Assembly (NCBI GenBank): GCA_017654735.1
Contig: JADPYG010000001.1
Span: 1-64,000, forward strand
Reading direction: 5' to 3'
DNA from: Vishniacozyma victoriae
Taxonomy: Eukaryota; Basidiomycota; Tremellomycetes; Tremellales; Bulleribasidiaceae
Length of the DNA: 64,000 nt
How positions within the stretch are numbered: the first letter of the stretch is position 1; every line of letters starts with the position of its first letter. The position numbers and the translations under genes were made by a program. The notes below the pieces were generated by a model. It did not search any database. It was not told the DNA's origin and saw only the letters and a program-made list of their open reading frames with translations. Positions 26,905-38,785 of the stretch are shown piece by piece.

Positions 26905-29900
26905 TCATACTTGTACAGCATCGTAGTGCAACCCGGAAATGTGATAACTTTCGCCCAACAATCTGTCATTAGCACCACCACAGAGCGATGCTGGAACTTA
27001 CGTTTTACAGATGACCACTATACGGTCGAGCCGAGCCATGATTGAAAAAGTGGTGGTGACACCGACGGCAAAGCGCATGTACGCTTCCGATTCGAGGACT
27101 AGGGGGGTAAGTAGTGCCTAGCCTGTTCAAGTTCCAGAGCACGCACCTTCCACAGTCACTAAAGTGGGGACCTCTAAACTCTCCGAGTCGGGAAGCTGAA
27201 TTCCTTTGTATTTCCCAGTCCTCTAAAGAATTTAGCCCTGCCGACCAGATTGATGAGACTTACGAATCGCTCGACTAATGGACTTGGTGTAATCTGAGGT
27301 AGGGCAGTACCCGATCTGAGGGCTGTTCCCGACATGGTCAACACAGCCAACACATCGCCCAGGAATCGTAAATCGTTGAGGCGAGTGCGTTCCAATAAAG
27401 CTTTCCTCCACGGCCTGTCCAGTTGAAGGAGGACGTGGCGTAGCTGAGCAAGAAGGGCGAGCAGGTCACTGACGGCAGTCTGCAGAGCCTGATACCTCTC
27501 CTCGGGCCAGCGTCCCTTGAACGAGTACTCATGTAGAGCATTCTGATGTCTCGCGGCCATCTGCCGCGATCAGCAGGTTGATAGCTAGTATTTCTGAAAT
27601 ACACATACCGAATTCAGCTTGGACCGCCAAAGCAAGATCTTCTGACGTGTTTCTTGGTTGTCGTGCATGTGAGTATGGTGGCTGTTTGCGTCCGAAAGAA
27701 CGTCACAAAGTATAACTCCTGAAGCAATGATTGATCGGGAATATGTGTGCCTGATGGCTCGACGGGCGGAGTAAGAGGGCGGGACTGATATCAGCAAGAT
27801 CCCTTGTCGAAGGCTTACGGTAGGCAAAGATCCAAGCTGCGGTGATACCTATAGCAACACTCAGGAAACGACGCCATGCAACGTCCCAACCCCACGTCGC
27901 TTCTGTGAGAGATCCAAGAGTGGCGTTCAGGTACGACTGGACGTCAGCTACGAACAAGACAAGCCAACTCACATATCCCAGCACCAAAGCAAAGGTGACA
28001 GGCCCAAACACCGCAGTCAAGACTGGACCAGGAAAGTAGATCCTGAAGAACATTGCAAGCGGGAACGTGACGGCAGCGATTGCGGCCAGTCCATATGGAC
28101 TGCCTCGACCTGAACCGCTGCCGATATACCTGTCGAATTAGCTCATTGACAACAGTCCAGGTGGTGTACTTGCCAAGCGGCCATGCCACAGACGCAGCCC
28201 CAGAAGGAAGCGACCAATCGGGAGATGAATGCAGATGTCGTGTCGCCCGAGAATGCGGCCAGAGCTGTGTGTCAGGGTGATCTGACACGGAGTGAGCTCT
28301 ACTCACTCAATTGAGCCATAATGAGCACCCAAACACCTCGATGAAGGTAATAGAAATTAGCGGAAGACCTGCGAGACTTTAGCACTTTGATCGCACGGGT
28401 AGACTTACGTGAGGAAACCAGGCAAAGCGGCAAGCGCAGTAATGGCACCAGCCTTCACTGCATACCAAAAACTTCGATTGTGAAGTAAATCGGCAATTTT
28501 GCCAAGATAAGATAAGGCGTTGAGGTATCGGTTGTCGAAAGGGGCGTATTCGGGATCTCTTCTTCTTACTTCACCCAGCAACTCGTCTTCGTAGTCGTCA
28601 TAGGTAGCTGATTGTAAGCTCCGTTATCGTGATACCACTCACCATCGTTGACCTGCTCGTCCTGGTCCGTTTTATCACCCTCTTGCCTATCGGTTCCTCT
28701 GAAATGCCTCCATAAAGCACCCGGTGTTGGATACCAGAATTGGCGACGGGTCCTACAGCTTTCTAACCGCTCGAGCAACCTTAGTAATCGGAGTAAGGTC
28801 TGAGCAAATTCCATCTGGAGTAAGCTGGTGTCTATGTAACAGCCTTACGACGTGATACTCGGCAACGAAGTTCTGGAACAGACCTCGATAACTCATCTTG
28901 TCATTAGCAAGCGGATTGACATACGGTAGTCATGACCCACCTTGTTGGTCAGATCCACTGGGGGATGGTTGGGATCGAAAAGATGGCGGAAAGGCATGAG
29001 GATTTGTAATCTTCCCATTTTAAAATCGTCAAGAGCGCTTTGCAGTGACGAGCTAGCTTCTTCTAATTTCTCTTGTTGAGTCGAGTTAGAGTGGTCCGTA
29101 CGATGAGCATTGTTAAGCCAGCTACATGCAACTTCCAACCCTTTCCGGCAGCATGAGACCACAGGCAATGCAGCTTCTGCCATGAGATCCAGTTGACGAA
29201 CGACGGATTCCGTATCCCTGGTAAAGTCAGCTGACTACTGAATGAGATCAGATGGAGACTGGGCTTACTGCTCAAACACTTTCTCAATGTCCATGTACCT
29301 CTGACTCTCGTAAACCCCGACCGGCTGTTGAGCCTTACGAAGTTGATCAAGCAAGGAACCATGACTGGGCTTTGCGTGTCCATGATGCAGAGCCGCGGAG
29401 CTCTTCTTGGTCGTGAAGAACGGAAAGTGACGATGATTAGACTCCGCGTCCGATGGTGAGTCGGCGGGTGGTGTAGCATCCATACTACGACGAGCGGTAC
29501 CCGGCATCTCTGTCAATTCTACCACAGATGGTGCACGGCTGACAGGGCGGCTAGCCTCTTGGGCCTGGAAAGCGGTCGAGTCGATGTGAGAATGTCGTGC
29601 GTTGCTGACAATGACATCGTAAAACAGCCCTAGTCCTGCTGACCGAATCTGAAGCTGAACCAGCTGCTCAAATATCTCCTTGAGATCGTTACCCGACAAC
29701 CGGCTATAGCTGAAGTCGACGATCAGGTATTTGGCAAGCGCACGAAGTGGAGCTACACCGGATAAGCTCTGTAAGAGCTGTGCTCGAGTGGCTTTGCCCT
29801 CTTCTGCCCAATCGTCCAGCCGGGTCTCGGGTTGGACACCGAGGTCGCTATCTTCTGGAAGAGCTTGATCTCGTGCCTTGGCGAAGAGTGTTTCTGTAGA

Positions 29901-31144
29901 TCGGATGCCTTTCAGTAAGGGGTCGACGATGCCGCTGAATTTGGCTTGGAAGGCGCTGCTGACCGACTGCGGGAAAATGACCAGACTCGCTATTGCCGAG
30001 ATACCGCCTTGAACTGCCATGGGTAAGAAGAACAGGAGACCAGCGGTATAGTATGGACTTGGCATAAACACAGCCGTAGTAATGGCCTGATAGTCAGCTT
30101 TCACGTGATTCTGGTCACATACAATGTCCATCAAGATACACGCCAGAACGATTGGGAAGGTTGCTGGGCTAGGCTGGGTACGCATCTTGTACAACAGCTA
30201 CAATCAGTCAAGCACCCATTAGGTAACCTTACCAGAGTACCGCAGCCGACTGCGAGCCAGATGGCCAGGACGATGGATGACTTGGCTTGTATATAGGTTC
30301 CTTCGAAGATCTAGGCAGGATAAGCGGGAGCAGCATCAACTGCATTATTACCAGACTCACAATCAGTCGCTGATATTGTACAGGGTCCGACATTGCGTAT
30401 GAGCTGTTTGTCAGTCTATGATCATCATTCTATTTGGAGATCAACCACGTACAACCGCTGCTGAGCAGCAGCTACTTTGCTCTGATCGATGGGGTCACGC
30501 GCTTGATGAGCGATAAAGATGCCCAAACAAGACTTCGATGTCAACTTTTCGTTCGTGGAGTAGAGATATACACTCACCCATGCCCAAGCCAGTGCAGCAA
30601 AGAAGTACATGTTGGCATATGCCTCAAACACTTGGATGACAGGTTGATGCGGCGGTATAATGAAGGCGACTATCAAAACAAAGACTACTGATCAGCCATA
30701 TCGCATCGGGCTACTCACAAGCTGCCTGGCCGAGAGCCTTCTGACTTGGATGTATGAGCTGAATAATCCATCCTATCCATACCTGATATCAGTCCCCAAG
30801 CTCCTGTAAGTATTGACACAACTCACAGCTATAGAGCACCGTATGACTGGTTTCAAGAATTTCCATCTTATTTTGGGTCCTATCCAAGCAAACCACCGAT
30901 GCTTCAATATCCTCGCTACGCCAAATCCAGCATACCATGCCGTACCCTTCTCCTTGGACTCTTGTATCGTCACATGCTTCTTGCTAGCTTTATCACCTCC
31001 GAGAATCCCCCATCTGATGGACGATCGAGATGAGGGGAGATGAGCGCTGGGGGTGTCCGGTCTGGATGTCGGCGAAGGGGCGCGAGATCGCGAAGTAGGG
31101 TTGAAGCCCCGGATGGATGGCGGAGGCGATTCGTGCGTAGGCAT
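26905..31144 (-). CDS. BRE4-like ArAE_2 family membrane transporter (ER 6TM / FUSC type)
   Basis: Many short exons from the ATG at 31144 (MPTHESPPPSIRG) to a TGA at 26905. A basic, Ser/Pro-rich leader precedes ILKHRWFAWIGPKIRWKFLK and a first block of membrane helices (VAFIIPPHQPVIQVFEAYANMYFFAALAWAW). Then a cytosolic middle (about 30190-28600), a second helix block (about 28500-27700) and a helical tail: LNDLRFLGDVLAVLTMSGTA, then LVTVEVLESEAYMRF and LLGESYHISGLHYDAVQV. This double 6TM plan is that of the fungal ArAE_2/BRE4 family, related to aromatic-acid and fusaric-acid exporters; yeast Bre4 mutants are sensitive to brefeldin A. The substrate is unknown. The final exons need the acceptor tttag near 27228 to stay in frame. 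It converges on HOS2. Confidence 0.82.
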
Positions 31145-31319
31145 TTCACTTTGTGGGATGCATGACCGGATGCTCGTATACGTAGTAGCAGGCAGAAATA
31201 AGAGTGAGACAGATGTTACAACTTTCGGTTTTGCAAGAAATGACGTTTAGTCATCCGCGGATCATTCTTGGCGTTTGATCTGGTGCAGAGCATTGTTATT
31301 TCATATGTTTACACCTCCC

Positions 31320-31347
31320 ATCCATCTATAGACATCCATCTATAGAC
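31320..31347. repeat. Perfect 14-bp tandem duplication at the SEC8 stop codon
   Basis: The unit atccatctatagac occurs twice, head to tail. In the SEC8 reading direction the second copy is read in another frame and supplies the TAG stop. With one copy the frame would run a few codons further and end in TAA. Confidence 0.85.
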
Positions 31348-34300
31348 ATTGCTAGAGCATGTAGATCTATCAGGTATGTATTGAGGTCCGAAGAAGAGGC
31401 CTCCGACATGTCTGTTTTGCAAATCAAATTTAGCATGCTATTGTAGTCTTCAAAGCTGAATGGCGGTTTTGTCATGGTTCTCAAGTTCTCCAAGATATCC
31501 TATCCGTCAGCTGGGCATTTCCTACACAACTCACCTTTGGATCCTGATTGTACATATCCCAATAGACGCTTGACAGGTGTAAGACTCCGTCCGCTGGTGA
31601 TTGGTTGATGCTGCGCATAGTCTGCTGCAGAGCCAGCATGTTTCGCTGGATCTTGGCGACTCCAGCTGCATTGATGACCTTGAGGGATCGAGCCGAGGAG
31701 ACAAACATGTGATCGATCAGGTGACTCATGCCTCTGAACAAGAAGCTGCCTTGTCAGCGCGACGTTCTATGGGCTTGACTCACTCTCTATCCTCGGCTAC
31801 CAGGGTTCTCGACGCTACCTCCTCGCTTTCTAGCAAGACCGTCGACAGATCAACAATGTCCGCATCCGGTTCCAAAGCCTCGCTCTCTGGACGGAAGTCT
31901 CCCTAGTCGTCAGCTGAAGACTCTGTACACAACACAAACCTTGTGCATCAAAGAGCCTAGATTGCACATAACGCGACATCGGATTTCTAACCGCATAGTG
32001 TTGAGCACCATCTCGGCAAGCTGCTCATACGTTTGGATGATGGCGTCGTATCGTCTGCCAATCAGTTAGGCCCACTTGGTCAGGACGTACTGTTTCATGG
32101 CGCGAGTCAAAGGTAAACGAGGGGGATCAGATCCATCTTGAACGGTCGAGACTGGTTGCAGGGGCTGATGGTCAGCGAATGCTTACTGTCACTCATATGG
32201 TCTTACCGGTGCTTCGGGATCGGGACCATCGCCAGGTGAGGTTGGCTCTTCTGCCATAGTTGGTAGATCCAGCAGAGCATCAATGAACCAGCGCTAGGAG
32301 TCAGCAGCCGTCTTCCACCCTACAAAGTGGCTTACCATGCTTTCGCAGAGCTGACCAAGAGCCTCGAGCTTGCGCTGAGAATTGACTAGTTGGGTCTCGA
32401 TAACGGCAGTGGATCCCAGCATCTTCTGCTCGAGCTCGATTTCTCTCGATGCTATGATTGCAACTTCTGACCTATCTGCGGGCTACAATGTCAGCTGGCT
32501 CTGGGCAAGGTTGATGCGGACGGACCATGACGGAACGCATCTCCGTTAGGACATCAATGAGGTCTTCTCTTTGAGCCCATATAGCGGGGAGGGCGAGAGG
32601 CGAATCACCAAGTGTGTTTGTAGGTACGGGAAGCGAGACCAGTTCTGTTGATCAGCCATCATTCTCTAGCGAGATTCCCGGACTGACCCTTGAACCGTGC
32701 GCTGCATTGCTGGTAGTATTGCACGATCACACCAACGATTAGGCGGGAGTAGTTCTCCTTGTGGAACGGAGTTGTCTGCAGCATGATACACAGGCTGTGA
32801 ATGAGGGTCATGACTCGCACCGACGATTTGAGCGGCGGCCTCTCTGTGAACGGCATACCACGATCGAGTTGGAAAGCATCATAGCCTGACAATCAGTCTC
32901 GGGACCATGTCTGCAGAGATAGACCTACCTGAAACCGCTTGCTGGAAGGATGCCGTAACTTTCTCATCCAGCTGAGGTAAGAACACCTTGACAACGAAGT
33001 CTTCAAGCACGCTAGAGAATGTTCCAGTCTCTTCTTCGAAACCGGGAGGTACAATCGAAGTTGCCCTTTCGATGAACGCCAAGGTGGGCTGGAATAGTGT
33101 CGACACATTGAACGCGTTGGGTGGGATGAGTGTTCGATGCTTGGTTGCGGAAGAGAATCGATCATCCGTACCAGAGGTGTAACCTGGTAAGATGCTTTGT
33201 TGAGTGTTTACGCCCGTTTCGGCGGCCTGCATGTGAACCAGACCGGGAACCGATGATTTGAGAGACTTTTGGAGAGCCTCATCGACCGGCTTAATCTCGC
33301 TGGCCAGCTGACGAGTATCCGTGTCGGCGAACCTAAACATCTGCTGATATCGTCAGCAGTGACCAAGCATAGAACTTACCCTTTGACGATCCCTTGCTGT
33401 CTTGCCATCTCGCAAGACCTCGTTTACAGACATGATCTGATGACGGTCGAGGACAGATCCTTGGCTATCATCCGCCAAATACATGTACAGCAAGTTCCGA
33501 ACTTCCTGCTGTATGGGTTTCCAGACCTCGAGTACGGGTATAGTGGGAGGTGAGTAGTTCTTCTGCCCAGAAGTGTCTTTGAGATCTTTCCGCTACGAAT
33601 CAGCTCCGTTCTGCGGCAGGATAAGGGAAGACATACCGATGGGATCCAGCGAGCAACCTCGTAGATCACACGATGACCTTCCAAAACCGCAGCAAGCTTG
33701 GAGTAGAGAGTCCAGAAGAGGTCTTTCAAAATGGCGGCATGGCGTGGAGGACCCATGGCGTCAAGGGATACAGCTATGCGAATAGTGTCTGAAGGAGTAA
33801 AGACTGATTGCCTTCTAGCTCCTTTCTCGGTCAAAGGGGCGCTTGCCAATGCAAGTTCATCCGGACGGCCAAATGCCTCTTCCTCGCGCCTCTGCTCTGA
33901 CCTACAGATTCAGTCTCCAGTAACTGGCAAGGGATGGACAGCTTACCGTTCCTCGACCTCATCCAGAGTCGCCTCAATCAAGTGATGTATCTCGGTCGAT
34001 ACCCGTTGAGCGACAGTCTCCAATGCTCCCGTCAACTTTCCGAGGACAAACAAAGCCTCCAGCACAGCTTCAATATACCGATATGAGTCCGCCTCGGGAT
34101 TGTGTACTTCGTTAGCCTCTGTATTTCCGCTTCCGATCTGTTGAGGATCGGGTCGAGTCGAGTCGATGGAAGCTTGTGATGGCAAAGTACTGAGATCTGA
34201 CCCCAACTGATCGATTATCTGCTCGGGTGCGGGCCTGACGGCAAGGCTCGACAGGTATCGAGAGAATCGGGACGATGGACCTGGACCAGCCACAGCGTTC

Positions 34301-35855
34301 GATGGGTCTGGGCTCATTGTGGGTAAATGCGAAGGGTCTGATTGGTCTGGACTGTCCTCAGGTGCCATTGTGGGTACTGGATTGTCAATAACGTCTCAGG
34401 CAAACCCAAGTGAATGACATACAGGTCTGCTGGTTCGGCACATAAGCCTGCCAGCGGGAATCACTATAGTAGTTCTTGAGATACAAGTGACTCTGCAGCT
34501 CTTCCACTAAGATGTCCGTGAGGATCTATACCTTCAGCTTGACATCATGACATGATAGCGGAGACATACCGATTCCTGAGACAGGAAGTATGCCTTTAAA
34601 TCAGAGACCGCTCCAATCTGACTAATCTCGGGCTTATTGATTGTCTTGACACTGCGCACAAGAATCAGGGCGGCCGGCAAGAACTTCTTGTCTCCTATCA
34701 AGGCTTCGAGTTGGTCTGGAATCTGTTTTAGTTGATCGCTGCTTGTCAGCGCAACACCGATTTCGTGACTTACATAGTGTCCAAGATCTTGAGCATATCT
34801 CGTACTGTCCTCTCTCGAGCCCTCACACCAGCCAGTTCCGACTTGCCTTTGCCCGCGAATCCATCTCGAGCTTCCTTGAGGGCCGTTTTTGAGGTGCGAA
34901 CTTGGTCTTGTGCTCGACTCAAAGTGGTGAGGAATTGTGCGTGCGCGGGGAGTGATGCTGCGAATGATTGAAAGTGGGCCTGTACCGATGACTGCAGCGC
35001 TGCAGACAGCGAATCGTGAAGTTTAGAAAATGATGATAATGAAGGATGTGGAGGAAGTGATGTAGATTGTGGAGAGAGTAGCGATAGAGCCAAGGTCGAT
35101 GCGGAAAAGTCGCTGCCCGTCACGAAAGGCCAATCGTTCTTGATGGTCCGCATTACAGTATCCAATTCTCCAAATTTCCCTCCATCGGCACTCATGTCCC
35201 AACTCTCATTCTGTCGAGCGACCTTCTGCCTGGCCTCACTCTTCCCGGGTCTCCGAGCAGGCTGATCCGTCTGCTTTCCAGCTGCCATAAATGCCCCGAC
35301 AACATTCCTGAGCTTGTCTGTTCCACTACTAGATCCAGTGATTGGAGTCGATGCCTGCCTCTCTGACATCTTGTACTGATCCCTAAGCTCGCTCCTCTGG
35401 CTCCTATCCATCGCAAACGGATCATTGAACTTGGTGGTGGGGGGCTTCTCTGGCGAGAGAGGCGTTATTGGGGAGTGTCCGCCCTGCCTTACACTGGATG
35501 ACTCAGACGGTATTCGTGTGTCGGCAGTGAGCAGCGGTCTTGGTGCTCTTGCTGGCCGACCGGGGCTTGTGTCGGGTGCTTCCCTCATTCGTGACCGTGC
35601 GGGACGCATGGGGCCGGCGGATGGAGGTGGCTCTGTCCTACTAGAATTACTCGGTATACGGTCCGAGCTATATGATCGACTAGCATCGTAGTCGGATGGG
35701 CGAGATGCGCCGGAGGTCGGAGTGCCGGTAGGCTGTCGAGGTGCGAATGACGGATAAGGACCATTGTCAGCCCCATAGCTTTCGAGCCCTGATGAAGGCA
35801 TCGGCTGCGGGGCGGAGATCTTGTACTTTGACGAGCTGGATGGTTTGCGTGACAT
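31326..35855 (-). CDS. SEC8: Exocyst complex subunit SEC8 (EXOC4)
   Basis: From the ATG at 35855 a Ser/Pro-rich leader of about 230 residues precedes the conserved Sec8 start: LDTVMRTIKNDWPFVTGSDF, LHDSLSAALQSSVQAHFQSF and a long coiled coil (RAQDQVRTSKTALKEARDGF). Next exons give FLPAALILVRSVKTINKPEI and the SEC8 word LVEELQSHLYLKNYYSDSRW. The remaining exons (34368 to 31326) form the helical C-terminal rods, ending NLRTMTKPPFSFEDYNSMLN and MSIDGCL. Sec8 is one of eight exocyst subunits that tether secretory vesicles at bud tips and septa. A Pro/Ser-rich insert (about 34370-34130) separates two conserved parts. The stop codon lies in a perfect 14-bp tandem duplication (31320-31347). Confidence 0.9.
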
Positions 35856-36062
35856 CCTGCCGTTCGAGGGTCCGTACCCGGTCTACAAAGAGTGATTATA
35901 GTGTGTAGTGGGGGATCAATAGGTGAATGGCATCATCATCAATCATCTCGCGCCTGCCTTTAAGACGGAATCAAAAGGTCCCATATGCATATATGCTAGA
36001 GTATAGAGTATGCTGCCTAGCTACATTTCCAAGGTTACAACCATGTCCAATCCTCCATTGCA

Positions 36063-36923
36063 TCATCGAGGCTTCGGTCTGCCCTCGAATGTGTCCATAC
36101 GTCTCTCGCCCACCCGTTCCAAAAAGTCCTTTTTCTGAAGATATCCTCCAGCTTTCCTATTTGCCTCAAGCTCATCGCCTATGGCCCGGTCTCCCGCGGT
36201 GTGTTTCTTCCAATCCATTTGAGACTGATACAAGTCAGCATATGGTATATCAATAGGATTACTACTGACCTTCTCCAATGTTGTCATCTTCTTGCCTTTG
36301 TCTAATGCGGCAGACATTGCTTCGAGTGATTGACGGGGTTTGCGCCTCGGAGGTGGCTTGTTCTTCGGCTTTGATGGTCCAGCATCAGTTATTGCTGCAG
36401 CTTCTCTTGTTCGAGGCTTCGCTGTCTCCTCGACTGGAGCTTCATCGGCTGACCCGCTCGTCGAGCCCTTCTTTAGGTAGACGATAGCGTCCGGATGATC
36501 TGCTGGCAGCATGACTGTCTCGCTAAAATGATAAGCGACATCCACAAGATGAGAGCGGACGTACGTGATTGTCTCTCCGGCAAAGTTTCGCGCTCGCTTC
36601 ACCTCGACCATAGAAGGGCCCGCTGCCGGCGTTGATGGCTTGTCAACAGCTGGTGTAGACCCCATCTTCATGGTTTCAAAAGCCGCTGCCGCCCTCTTCT
36701 TTCTTTCTTCAGATTCTGCAGCTTCCTGTTCGGCCTTCAGCTTTTGAGCCTCGGTCGCATCTATCGTATCGACTTCGTCATCTGAATCAGAGGAGGATGA
36801 GCCGGCCGCCGAAGTTGATCTTGCTCGTTTCCGGCTCTTCCCCTTCGATTTTGGTTCAGGTAGTTGGAAATCGGCATCTCCCTCGTCGTCTGAACTGAGT
36901 GCAGCACTTGCTAATGTCGACAT
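36063..36923 (-). CDS. SWC5: SWC5 (BCNT/CFDP1 family) subunit of the SWR1 complex, 257 aa
   Basis: Three exons with introns at 36564-36523 (42 nt) and a second of 45 nt near 36225-36270. The N-terminal half is acidic and Ser-rich with a nuclear basic run (KGKSRKRAR). The C-terminal BCNT domain, once the introns are out, reads KMTTLEKSQMDWKKH, then AIGDELEANRKAGGYLQKKDFLERVGERR, an excellent match to the family. SWC5 is needed for the SWR1 complex to exchange H2A for H2A.Z. Both introns are multiples of three and free of stops, so the unspliced frame stays open from end to end. The gene is divergent from GCS1, with 157 bp between start codons. Confidence 0.93.
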   Translation of the reverse strand: MSTLASAALSSDDEGDADFQLPEPKSKGKSRKRARSTSAAGSSSSDSDDEVDTIDATEAQKLKAEQEAAESEERKKRAAAAFETMKMGSTPAVDKPSTPAAGPSMVEVKRARNFAGETITYVRSHLVDVAYHFSETVMLPADHPDAIVYLKKGSTSGSADEAPVEETAKPRTREAAAITDAGPSKPKNKPPPRRKPRQSLEAMSAALDKGKKMTTLEKVSSNPIDIPYADLYQSQMDWKKHTAGDRAIGDELEANRKAGGYLQKKDFLERVGERRMDTFEGRPKPR

Positions 36924-37080
36924 GAAGAGCGGTAGTACCTGGGTAATGGCTAATGGTTCAAGGTCAAGACAAAGGAATATTCCACGTGGGAGTGGAGGTA
37001 TTCCGTAAAGGTTCTATTTCACCTGGTTCCTGCCTATACATCCCATTCCTCGCACACTATCAAGCAAGACTCTCAGCTCC

Positions 37081-38628
37081 ATGGCAGACGGTGAATTCAT
37101 AGCATTGTAAACCGAGCTGAAACTAGGCTGGGCTTCCTTCCTTCTTGCCTTAGGCTTTCTTGGGGTATACATCGTCATTTGGAGTGTCTGCCTTCTTGGC
37201 CTTCGCACAGCGTGAGTCCTTGGCACACGCACTCAATCAATTTGCTAAATGGAACAGACGGAACAGATATGGTGGAGTTTCCATACCCTCCAGGCTGGAG
37301 TCAATGCCATCATCATCAGCACCTGGTGTAACCATAATTCGACCCTTATGTGGTCTCGACAATAATCTATACCACACCCTTGAAGCGGCTATGAAATTGT
37401 CCTATCCGAAATACGAAGTCATCTTTGCGCTTCAGGATGAACGAGATGAGGCTGTACCGGTGGTGAAGATGATTATGGAGAAGTACCCAGAAGTCAGTGC
37501 TAGGATTATCACAGGTGCGTCACTTCTGAGTAACTTCGATAGTGGACACTGCTGACAAACAGACGATACGAGAGTAGGCGTCAATCCCAAGATCAACAAC
37601 CTCATGTCTTCTTTCGCCGAAGCTCAGTACGATATACTTTGGGTACTGGACGCTACCATCGCTGTACAGCCTGGAGCTCTAGGTCGAATGGTCGACGCTT
37701 TTGTCAATTCCCCTTCACCTCACCTGGAGTTTGACCATGACCTCGAGTCAACGACTCTGTTGAGCGACGACGTCCGTGGTGCACCCACAGCAGGCGATGT
37801 CGGATTGGTACACCAAGTACCCGTGGCGGTTGTGGGCCTAGTCCATCAGGTACCCTTTGCAGCTGCTCAGCGGAAGACATGGGGCAGTCTCATTGAACAA
37901 GCATTCTTGAATACGACACACGCCAAGATGTATCTCGCGATCGTGAGTAATTCCTTTCCCGTCTTGATCCAGGCTGATAGTAGAACGCCACCGCGATTGA
38001 GTCTTGCGTGATGGGCAAATCAAACATGTACTCTCGTGACAATATCGCCTCCCTCACTTCCCCATCACCAACATTACAGCGCTCGCCTGATCCTCCCAAA
38101 GGATTGGCGGGCTTCGGACCATTCATGGCAGAGGACAACATGATTGCTCTATCACTATGGCACGAACTCGGCCTCAAACATGCCATGACCAGCGATGTCG
38201 CCCTCGACTTCATCGGTAGTCTCACCATACAGGGGTACATTTCGAGACGAGTGAGGTGGCTTCGAGTCCGGAAAAAAATGACACTACCTGCAACGATAGC
38301 AGAACCATTCACCGAATCGCTAGTATGCGGTCTGTACGGTTCTTGGGCTATCGCTCGACTCATTGGCGCATCTCGGCCAGCAATATTCCTTGTTCACATG
38401 CTTGTCTGGCTGTTCGTTGATCTTCGCGTCAAAGGAGCCCTCGAGACGAACGTCAAGAACGCTGGACCACCAACGGATCTACCTACGTTCCTGGCCGCAT
38501 GGGCAGCTCGCGAAGTGCTCGCTCTGCCAATATGGATGTATGCCATGCTAGGAGATGAGGTGACATGGCGGGGCAATAGATATAGGATATTGGCTTCTGG
38601 GGAAGCTGTTCGCTTAGCAGCTACATGA
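37081..38628 (+). CDS. GCS1: Ceramide glucosyltransferase (glucosylceramide synthase)
   Basis: The first exon is only 10 nt (37081-37090, ATGGCAGACG) and joins to 37127, giving MADGWASFLLALGFLGVYIV, an N-terminal membrane anchor. The next exons give RNRYGGVSIPSRLE, then the GT21 catalytic core: VTIIRPLCGLDNNL, ALQDERDEA, a D-D pair after IIT, WVLDATIAV, GFGPFMAEDN (D3 region) and RRVRW (the R/Q-x-x-R-W motif). Three hydrophobic helices follow near the end. The enzyme joins glucose from UDP-glucose to ceramide on the cytosolic face of Golgi/ER membranes; in Cryptococcus neoformans GCS1 is needed for growth at neutral pH and high CO2. The donor-site loop contains a doubled word, VGLVHQVPVAV then VGLVHQVPFAA, where one copy is usual. 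Confidence 0.92.
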
Positions 38629-38785
38629 TGCATGATCCGGTATATACAGCAAAAGATATTGACCACCCCCACCCGGTGATTTCGGATTTCGCCGGTAAAC
38701 TAATGACGCAAAGGATTCCTGCATGTTCACTTGTAACTCTCACTCCCTCCTTACTCCAGGTATATAATTCCACCCATCCTCACAG

